Below are positions 5,450-11,241 of a stretch of DNA of 11,241 bases, piece by piece. Every line of letters begins with the position of its first letter. The stretch's first letter is position 1. The DNA is taken from contig CAUHCL010000071.1 in the NCBI GenBank assembly GCA_959604655.1, positions 1 through 11,241 of the forward strand, read 5' to 3'. Position numbers and translations under genes: made by a program. The notes beneath the pieces are model-generated. The model did no database searches. It saw nothing but the letters and a program-made list of their open reading frames with translations, and had not been told where the DNA came from. This DNA comes from an uncultured Alistipes sp. (GTDB lineage: Bacteria; Bacteroidota; Bacteroidia; Bacteroidales; Rikenellaceae).

Positions 5450-7423
5450 ATGGCTACTGAAAATTCGAACCCTGCGACTCCCGCGGAGTCGATCGGCAAT
5501 GCCGATGATATGCGAAACGTGACTGCCACGGATGCCGAGAAGGCCGTGGAGGCTGCCCCCGAATCCGAACCCGTGAATGCCGCCGCCGCTCTCGACGCCT
5601 GCGAGGTGTCGGAAGAGGAGGCCGTGCTCGACGCCGAAAAGGCGGGTCTGGAGCTGGACGAGGAGACGGCCGAGGAAGAGGCTGCCGCGGAGGTCGACAA
5701 GACCGACCTGAGCGGAAAGAGCAAGCGCGAACTGGTCGACATGTTCGCCGAGATGCTCGAAAAGGAGCCCGTGCAGACCCTGCGCAAGAGTGTGGAGGCG
5801 ATAAAGATAGCATTCTATAAACTGCATCGTGCCGAGACCGATGCCGCGCGCCGCGATTTCGAGGCGCGGGAGGAAGAGGGAGCCGTATTCGTCCCCGCGG
5901 CGGACGAGTCGGAGACCCGTCTGAAGGAGCTGTTCCGCGAGTATCGCCGCCGTCGCGACGAATACATGGCGGGGCTGGACAAGATCAAGGAGGAAAATCT
6001 TCGGATCAAGACGCAGATCATCGAGGAACTGAAGGAGCTGGTCGACTCGGACGAGACCCTGAACAACACTTTCGCCAAGTTCCGCGAGTTGCAGCAGCGG
6101 TGGAAGGAGACGGGCGTGGTGCCGCAGCAGAAGGTGAAGGATCTGTGGGAGACCTACAACCTGCATGTCGAGAATTTCTACAATTTCATAAAGATAAACA
6201 AGGAGCTGCGCGATCTGGACCTGAAGAAGAACTACGAGCAGAAAGTGGCTCTGTGCGAGCAGGCCGAGGCGCTGGTGACCGAGCCGTCGATCGTGGAGGC
6301 GTTCCACAAGTTGCAGAAGCTGCACGACGAGTGGCGCGAGACGGGTCCCGTGGCCAACGAATACAAAGAGGTGCTCTGGGAGCGCTTCAAGGCGGCTTCG
6401 GCGCGCATCAACAAACAGCATCAGGAGTTTTTCGAGCGTCTGAAGCAGGAGCAGGTGAAGAACCTGGAGCTTAAGAGCGAGCTTTGCGAGAAGACCGAGG
6501 CTCTGTCGGAGCAGCCCTACACCTCGCGCAAGGAGTGGAACAAGGCGGGCGAGCGTCTGATGGAGATGCAGAAGGTGTGGCGCACGATCGGGTTCGCACC
6601 CAAGAAGGACAACACCCGAATCTACGAGCGTTTCCGCGCGGCGTGCGACAAGTTCTTCGAGGCCAAGCGCGAGTTCTACGCGGGCGTGAAGACCGAGATG
6701 GATCACAACCTCCAGCTCAAGACCGAGATATGCGAGGCCGCCGAGGCGTTGCAGAACAGCGAGGAATGGAAGCGCGCCACCGAGGAACTGATAGCGCTCC
6801 AGGCCCGCTGGAAGGAGGTCGGTGCGGTGTCGCGTCGTTATTCGGACCAGATATGGAAGCGTTTCCGCGCGGCGTGCGACAAGTTCTTCGAGCGCAAGTC
6901 GCGTCACTTCGCCGACGTGGAGGGCGAGCACGAGAGCAATTTGCAGAAGAAGCTGGCCTTGATCGAACAGATGCAGGCTGCCGACGTTAAGGAGGGCGGC
7001 TACGACATGATAAAGGATTTCCAGCGCCGCTGGAGCGAGATAGGATTCGTGCCCATCAAGCAGAAGGAGGCATTGCAGAAGCGCTACCGAGAGACGGTGG
7101 ACGCCATGTTCGGCGTTTTGCGCGGAACGGAGCGCGACCGCTCGATGAACCGCTTCAAGGAGCGTTTGCAGACCATGAAGTCGTCGGGCGACAAGCGTCT
7201 GCGCAGCGAGCGCGAGCGTCTTTATAATAAGGTGCGCCAGATGGAGCAGGACATAGCGCTGCTGGAGAACAATATCGGATTCTTCTCGAAATCGAAGAAC
7301 GCCGACGCCCTGGTGGCCGACGTCCGCGAGAAGATCGAGAAGGCGAAGCGCGAATTGCGCGACACTGTCGAGAAGGTGAAGATGATCGACAGCCGCAGCG
7401 CCGAGGAAGCCGCGGGGGAATAG
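5450..7423 (+). CDS. DUF349 repeat protein with five units and coiled-coil tail
   Basis: This 657-residue cytosolic protein has five tandem DUF349 units (helical, about 77 residues each). Each is marked by a W-[KRS]-x-[TIV]-G-[FAVP]-[VA]-type motif: tryptophans at 218, 295, 377, 454 and 528, spaced 77, 82, 77 and 74 residues. The first about 90 residues are acidic and low-complexity; residues about 565-645 are charged and helical, likely coiled coil. No signal peptide or membrane segment is seen. DUF349 proteins are widespread in Bacteroidota but their biochemical role is not established, so no function is given. The ATG at 5450 follows an A-rich stretch, as is usual for Bacteroidota starts, and the extra 22 residues from the frame opening at 5384 look non-coding. 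Downstream are pyrG and yidC on the same strand, after a 178-nt gap. Confidence 0.9.
   Translation: MATENSNPATPAESIGNADDMRNVTATDAEKAVEAAPESEPVNAAAALDACEVSEEEAVLDAEKAGLELDEETAEEEAAAEVDKTDLSGKSKRELVDMFAEMLEKEPVQTLRKSVEAIKIAFYKLHRAETDAARRDFEAREEEGAVFVPAADESETRLKELFREYRRRRDEYMAGLDKIKEENLRIKTQIIEELKELVDSDETLNNTFAKFRELQQRWKETGVVPQQKVKDLWETYNLHVENFYNFIKINKELRDLDLKKNYEQKVALCEQAEALVTEPSIVEAFHKLQKLHDEWRETGPVANEYKEVLWERFKAASARINKQHQEFFERLKQEQVKNLELKSELCEKTEALSEQPYTSRKEWNKAGERLMEMQKVWRTIGFAPKKDNTRIYERFRAACDKFFEAKREFYAGVKTEMDHNLQLKTEICEAAEALQNSEEWKRATEELIALQARWKEVGAVSRRYSDQIWKRFRAACDKFFERKSRHFADVEGEHESNLQKKLALIEQMQAADVKEGGYDMIKDFQRRWSEIGFVPIKQKEALQKRYRETVDAMFGVLRGTERDRSMNRFKERLQTMKSSGDKRLRSERERLYNKVRQMEQDIALLENNIGFFSKSKNADALVADVREKIEKAKRELRDTVEKVKMIDSRSAEEAAGE
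6627..6892 (+). repeat. 35-bp exact direct repeat inside the DUF349 gene
   Basis: Positions 6627-6661 and 6858-6892 are identical over 35 bp, 231 bp (77 codons) apart. Both encode RFRAACDKFFE in DUF349 units 3 and 4. The offset is one repeat unit and the match covers third codon positions, so this is more than conserved protein. It suggests recent unit duplication or gene conversion. Confidence 0.9.
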
Positions 7424-7445
7424 ACGGCATCTCCGCGGTGCCCGA

Positions 7446-7465
7446 GGGCGGGACTCATGCCGCCC
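7446..7465 (+). terminator. Hairpin after the DUF349 gene, possible terminator
   Basis: GGGCGG (7446-7451) pairs with CCGCCC (7460-7465) around an 8-nt loop, 22 nt after the DUF349 stop. CCGCGG copies at 7433-7438 and 7472-7477 can extend the structure. No T-run follows, so intrinsic termination is only a possibility. The rest of the 178-nt gap to pyrG is GC-rich, including an 8-bp inverted repeat (ACGGTCGG at 7479-7486, CCGACCGT at 7538-7545), then turns AT-rich at about 7560. Confidence 0.4.
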
Positions 7466-7587
7466 GACGAGGCCGCGGACGGTCGGACAAGCTAACCGTG
7501 AGAACGCATGGTCGGATTCTCGGCTCGGGCCGAGGGGCCGACCGTTGCGGTGAATATGAGGAAATTTTTTGAAGTAACAACAAGTAA

Positions 7588-7595
7588 TATTTTTG
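7588..7595 (+). promoter_or_regulatory. Possible -7 box for pyrG-yidC
   Basis: TATTTTTG matches TAnnTTTG in the only AT-rich part of the gap. A T-run (TTTT, 7565-7568) lies 19 nt upstream as an imperfect -33 element. The box ends 6 nt before the pyrG ATG, so the mRNA would be almost leaderless. The in-frame TTG at 7593 lies inside the box and is therefore unlikely to be the start. Confidence 0.35.
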
Positions 7596-7601
7596 ATATT
7601 G

Positions 7602-9245
7602 ATGAAACTGAACAAACCGAAATACATCTTCGTTACGGGAGGTGTGGCATCTTCGCTGGGCAAAGGCATCATTTCCGCCTCGGTAGCCCGTCTGCTTCAG
7701 GCGCGCGGTTATTCCGTGACGATTCAGAAACTCGACCCTTACATCAACGTCGACCCGGGTACGCTCAACCCCTACGAGCACGGCGAGTGCTACGTGACCG
7801 AGGACGGCACCGAGACCGACCTCGATCTGGGCCACTACGAGCGATTCACCTCGATAACCACCACGCAGAACAACAACGTGACCACGGGTAAGATATACAA
7901 GTGCGTGATCGAGAAGGAGCGCCGCGGCGAGTTCCTCGGAAAGACCGTGCAGGTCATTCCCCACATTACCGACGAGATCAAGCGCCGCATACAGTTGCTC
8001 GGCACCACCAAGAAATACGACGTCATCATAACCGAGATCGGCGGTACGGTGGGCGACATCGAGTCGCTGCCCTTCATCGAGTCGGTGCGACAGCTGCGCA
8101 ACCAGCTGGGCTACCAGAACTCGGTGCTGATTCACCTGACGCTCATTCCCTACATGGCCGCTTCGGGCGAGCTCAAGACCAAACCCACGCAGCACTCGGT
8201 CAAGGAGTTGCAGTCGGCGGGTCTGCAACCCGACGTGCTGGTGCTGCGCACCGAGCATCCGCTCTCGCCCGAGGTGCGTCGCAAGGTGGCGCTGTTCTGC
8301 AACGTCACGCCCGACGCCGTGGTGGAGTCGATCGACGTGCCGACGATCTACGAAGTGCCCCTGCGCATGCACGAACAGCATCTGGACGAGGTGCTGCTCG
8401 CCAAGCTCGGCGTGGAGAGCCACGAGGAACCCAACATGGATTCGTGGCGCGGTTTCGTGGAGAAGATCAAGCATCCCGCAAGTACGGTGGAGATAGCGCT
8501 GGTGGGCAAGTACACCGAGCTGCCCGACGCCTACAAGTCGATAAGCGAGTCGTTCATCCACGCGGGTGCGGCCAACAACTGCAAGGTGAAGCTCACGTAT
8601 GTAAATTCCGAGAAGATCACCGCCGAGAACGTGGACGAGACGCTGGGCCGCATGGCGGGTATACTGGTGGCCCCGGGCTTCGGCAACCGCGGAATCGAGG
8701 GTAAGATCGAGGCGGTGCGTTACGCCCGCGAGAACAAGGTGCCGTTCTTCGGAATATGTCTGGGCATGCAGAGCGCCGTGATAGAGTTCGCGCGTAACGT
8801 GCTGGGCATAAAGGACGCACATTCGAGCGAGATGGAGCAGACGAAGAATCCCGTCATCGACCTGATGGAGGAACAGAAGGGCATCACGGCCAAGGGCGGC
8901 ACGATGCGTCTGGGCGGATATCCGTGCGCCCTGAAGGCGGGCACCAAGGTGCGCGAAGCCTATGGCGCGGATGCTATCGTCGAGCGCCACCGCCATCGTT
9001 ACGAGTTCAACGAATCGTACCTCGCGCAGTTCGAGAACGCGGGCATGGTAGCCGCGGGCACCAACCCCGAAACGGGACTGGTGGAGGTGGTGGAGCTGAA
9101 AGACCACCCCTGGTTCGTGGGTACGCAGTATCACCCCGAGTATAAGAGCACGGTGAACACTCCCGCTCCGCTGTTCGTCGCCTTCGTGGCTGCGGCCCTG
9201 AAGTACGATACCGCCCGCAAGGCCGAGACCGCGCAGGCGAAGTAG
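7602..9245 (+). CDS. pyrG: CTP synthase (glutamine-hydrolysing)
   Basis: CTP synthase (547 residues, standard length) makes CTP from UTP, ATP and glutamine in the last step of pyrimidine nucleotide synthesis. The N-terminal synthetase domain (about 1-270) shows the P-loop region GGVASSLGKG (13-22), KLDPYINVDPGT (43-54), EDGTETDLDLGHYERF (67-82) and EIGGTVGDIES (145-155). The glutaminase domain (about 295-535) has the oxyanion loop PGFGNRG (358-364), the nucleophile Cys386 in GICLGMQ, and His511 and Glu513 in YHPEY, so the triad is complete. ATG at 7602 gives MKLNKPKYIFVTGG, the family N-terminus. Two stops in a row (TAG TAG) end it. yidC starts 22 nt later, so the two are likely co-transcribed. 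CTP synthases are normally controlled by GTP, CTP and filament formation; nothing specific to this copy is visible. Confidence 0.98.
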   Translation: MKLNKPKYIFVTGGVASSLGKGIISASVARLLQARGYSVTIQKLDPYINVDPGTLNPYEHGECYVTEDGTETDLDLGHYERFTSITTTQNNNVTTGKIYKCVIEKERRGEFLGKTVQVIPHITDEIKRRIQLLGTTKKYDVIITEIGGTVGDIESLPFIESVRQLRNQLGYQNSVLIHLTLIPYMAASGELKTKPTQHSVKELQSAGLQPDVLVLRTEHPLSPEVRRKVALFCNVTPDAVVESIDVPTIYEVPLRMHEQHLDEVLLAKLGVESHEEPNMDSWRGFVEKIKHPASTVEIALVGKYTELPDAYKSISESFIHAGAANNCKVKLTYVNSEKITAENVDETLGRMAGILVAPGFGNRGIEGKIEAVRYARENKVPFFGICLGMQSAVIEFARNVLGIKDAHSSEMEQTKNPVIDLMEEQKGITAKGGTMRLGGYPCALKAGTKVREAYGADAIVERHRHRYEFNESYLAQFENAGMVAAGTNPETGLVEVVELKDHPWFVGTQYHPEYKSTVNTPAPLFVAFVAAALKYDTARKAETAQAK

Positions 9246-9248
9246 TAG

Positions 9249-9258
9249 TTAACGTTAA
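9249..9258. other. 10-bp palindrome between pyrG and yidC
   Basis: TTAACGTTAA is a perfect palindrome within the 22-nt pyrG-yidC spacer. An ATG at 9258 opens a five-codon frame (MLTDG, stop 9273-9275) that overlaps the yidC start in another frame. Either may be chance; they are recorded because they sit where yidC translation begins. Confidence 0.3.
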
Positions 9259-9267
9259 TGCTTACAG

Positions 9268-11214
9268 ATGGATAAGAAAACACTTACGGGAATTGTGCTC
9301 ATGGCCGTGATCTTCATCGGCTATGTGGTTTACAGTTCCAAGCAACAGGAAAAATATAGGGAATATCTTGCGCAGGTGGAGGCCGAGGCGCAGTCGGAAG
9401 CGGCGGCCGCCAAGGAGAGTGCGGCGGATGCCGTCGCTCCCGAGATTGCCGACAGTCTGGCGGCGGCCGCCGCCGAGAGCGCTGCCGCGCGCAATGCCGA
9501 GATGCTGGGCGAGAGCCTTGCCGCGGCACGAAACGCCGAGCCTTCGTCGGTAACTCTGGCCAACGACTATCTCACAGCCGAGTTCACCACCGCGGGCGGT
9601 ATGCTCTCGAAGGTGACGCTTAACGACTACACCAGGTATGCTCCCAAGGGCGAGCGCAATGAAAAGGTGGTGCTGTTCGACCCGTCGAGTGCGGAGTTCG
9701 ATCTGGAGTTCTACCTCAAGCGCGACCGCAAGAACGTGAAGATCAACACGGCCGATTACGTATTCACCAACGCGGGCGTGAGCCGCGGCGACGGATTCCA
9801 GACGCTCGCCATGCGTCTCGACGTGGGCGAGGATGCCTATTTGCTGTTCGAATACGTTGTCTACGACGAGAAGGATCCCGCGCGCGACTACATGATCGAC
9901 CTGAACGTTAAGATGGTGAACATGGCCCCGATTATGGCGGCCCAGTCGACGCTGGGGCTGGAGTGGGGCAACCGCACCTACCGCAATGAGCGCGGCTTCA
10001 AGAACGAGAACATGTACACCACGCTGTCGTACCGTCTGCCCGACGAGGCATCGATCGAGGATCTGGGCATGGGCGACGGCGAGAAGACGGAAAGCGTGAA
10101 GAGCGAGATAAACTGGATAGCGTTCAAGCAGCAGTTCTTCTCGGAGGCGCTCATCGCGCACGGCAATTTCGCCTATGCCGATATGGGCTTCACGACCGAA
10201 GCCGAGGATTCGGGATATATCAAGACCTTCTCGGTGCGTGCTGGTCTGCCCTACAATGCGCAGACCGACGGCTATGCCCTGTCGATCTACTGCGGTCCCA
10301 ACAAGTACGCCGTGCTGTCGAAGATCACCGATCCCGAGGGCGGGAAGATCGCCATGGAGCGCCTCATTCCGCTGGGCGGCTGGCTGGTGGGATGGATCAA
10401 CCGCTGGATCGTGATCCCCGTGTTCGATTTCCTGCACAACTACATCGCCAGCTTCGGTCTGATTATCCTTATCCTGACGGTGCTTATCAAACTTCTGATA
10501 TATCCCCTCACCTACAAGAGCTATCTCTCGACGGCCAAGATGCGCGTCATAAAGCCCGAGGCCGATGCTCTGAACGAGAAGTATCCGCGTCAGGAGGATG
10601 CCATGAAGAAACAGCAGGCGTTGATGGAGCTCTACAAGAAGGCGGGTATCAACCCTCTGGGAGGCTGCATACCGATGCTTATACAGCTGCCCATACTGTG
10701 GGCCATGTTCCGATTCTTCCCCGCGAGCATCGAGTTGCGCGGGCAGTCGTTCCTGTGGGCCGACGACCTTTCGTCGTATGACAGCATAGTGACTCTGCCC
10801 TTCACCATTCCGTGGTACGGCGACCATGTGAGCCTCTTCGCTCTGTTGATGTGCGTGGCGATGGTGGGATTCTCGTATTTCAGCTACCAGCAGACCGCGT
10901 CGAGCCAGCCCCAGATGGCGGGCATGAAGATCATGATGGTGTATATGATGCCCATTATGATGCTCTTCATCTTCAACGACTACGCCTCGGGATTGTGCTA
11001 CTACTATCTGCTTTCGCAGCTTATAACCATCGCACTTATGACGGGCATGCGCCGTATGGTCGACGACGAGAAGATCCATGCCATGATCCGTCGCAATGCC
11101 GAGAAGCAGAAGAACAAGAAGAAGTCGAAATTCCAGCTCCGTTACGAGGAGCTTATGCGCCAGCAGCAGGAGCAGATGCGTCAGCAGCAGGGTGCCAAGG
11201 GCAAGCGCAAGTAG
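9268..11214 (+). CDS. yidC: Membrane protein insertase YidC
   Basis: YidC (648 residues) inserts and folds inner-membrane proteins, alone or with SecYEG. The layout is the Gram-negative one: an N-terminal membrane segment (about 5-22), an Ala/Glu-rich linker (about 33-92), a large periplasmic beta domain (about 93-360), then the conserved insertase core with membrane segments near 396-415, 466-486, 522-540 and 555-592 (the last region probably two helices). Core motifs are YPLTYKSYLSTAKMR (412-426), the cytoplasmic hairpin (about 427-462) and INPLGGCIPMLIQLPI (461-476). The groove residue that is Arg366 in E. coli aligns with Lys408 here, keeping the positive charge. The C-terminus (about 608-648) is Lys-rich, then Gln/Arg-rich, consistent with ribosome contact. 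It follows pyrG by 22 nt. The last 27 nt of the window hold nothing recognisable. Confidence 0.97.
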   Translation: MDKKTLTGIVLMAVIFIGYVVYSSKQQEKYREYLAQVEAEAQSEAAAAKESAADAVAPEIADSLAAAAAESAAARNAEMLGESLAAARNAEPSSVTLANDYLTAEFTTAGGMLSKVTLNDYTRYAPKGERNEKVVLFDPSSAEFDLEFYLKRDRKNVKINTADYVFTNAGVSRGDGFQTLAMRLDVGEDAYLLFEYVVYDEKDPARDYMIDLNVKMVNMAPIMAAQSTLGLEWGNRTYRNERGFKNENMYTTLSYRLPDEASIEDLGMGDGEKTESVKSEINWIAFKQQFFSEALIAHGNFAYADMGFTTEAEDSGYIKTFSVRAGLPYNAQTDGYALSIYCGPNKYAVLSKITDPEGGKIAMERLIPLGGWLVGWINRWIVIPVFDFLHNYIASFGLIILILTVLIKLLIYPLTYKSYLSTAKMRVIKPEADALNEKYPRQEDAMKKQQALMELYKKAGINPLGGCIPMLIQLPILWAMFRFFPASIELRGQSFLWADDLSSYDSIVTLPFTIPWYGDHVSLFALLMCVAMVGFSYFSYQQTASSQPQMAGMKIMMVYMMPIMMLFIFNDYASGLCYYYLLSQLITIALMTGMRRMVDDEKIHAMIRRNAEKQKNKKKSKFQLRYEELMRQQQEQMRQQQGAKGKRK

Positions 11215-11241
11215 AAAATACGCTTGTCGGAATATCTATGT

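Noticed and set aside
5435..7672. 745-codon open frame antisense to the DUF349 gene
   Set aside because: Leu/His-rich antisense shadow that crosses the intergenic gap into pyrG. The plus-strand DUF349 units explain the region.
7455..9134. 559-codon open frame antisense to pyrG
   Set aside because: Same cause: it covers almost all of pyrG, has no recognisable motif, and has typical shadow composition.
9262..11079. 605-codon open frame antisense to yidC
   Set aside because: It is produced by strong GC-rich codon bias of yidC on the other strand. The product is a His/Arg/Val-rich string with no domain, while yidC is certain.

Overview
The window looks like chromosomal core sequence from a GC-rich member of the Bacteroidota, most likely a gut Rikenellaceae/Alistipes-type organism. 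That placement is an inference. It rests on Bacteroidota-style promoter boxes (TAnnTTTG, with one good TTTG partner about 21 nt upstream), the near absence of Shine-Dalgarno sequences, a secreted M64 peptidase, a DUF349 repeat protein, and the Bacteroidota form of YidC. Seven protein genes fill the window and one is cut by the left edge. I see no tRNA, rRNA, CRISPR array, insertion sequence or phage gene.

Left third, minus strand (1-3145): an acyl-phosphate operon read ackA, then a phosphate butyryltransferase gene (ptb), then a butyrate kinase gene (buk, running off the window). It starts from a well-formed promoter at 3113-3145. The products convert butyryl-CoA to butyryl-phosphate and then to butyrate plus ATP, and interconvert acetyl-phosphate and acetate. 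This is the energy-yielding last step of acetate and butyrate fermentation. No phosphate acetyltransferase gene (pta) is seen here; a ptb sits next to ackA instead.

Middle, minus strand (3181-5344): a 329-bp gene-free stretch carries a cluster of three hairpins. It is followed by a two-gene unit in which an OmpR/PhoB-type response regulator overlaps a secreted M64 zinc peptidase by 4 nt (regulator first). No sensor kinase is adjacent.

Right half, plus strand (5389-11214): reading away from the regulator are a protein with five DUF349 units, pyrG (CTP synthase) and yidC (membrane protein insertase). pyrG and yidC are 22 nt apart and probably co-transcribed. The DUF349 gene is separated from pyrG by 178 nt of GC-rich, hairpin-forming DNA ending in a possible promoter.

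Most of the content is ordinary housekeeping and fermentation. The points most worth following are the ackA-ptb-buk arrangement, the translational overlap of an orphan regulator with a secreted protease, the palindrome cluster at 3181-3295, and a 35-bp exact repeat inside the DUF349 gene.
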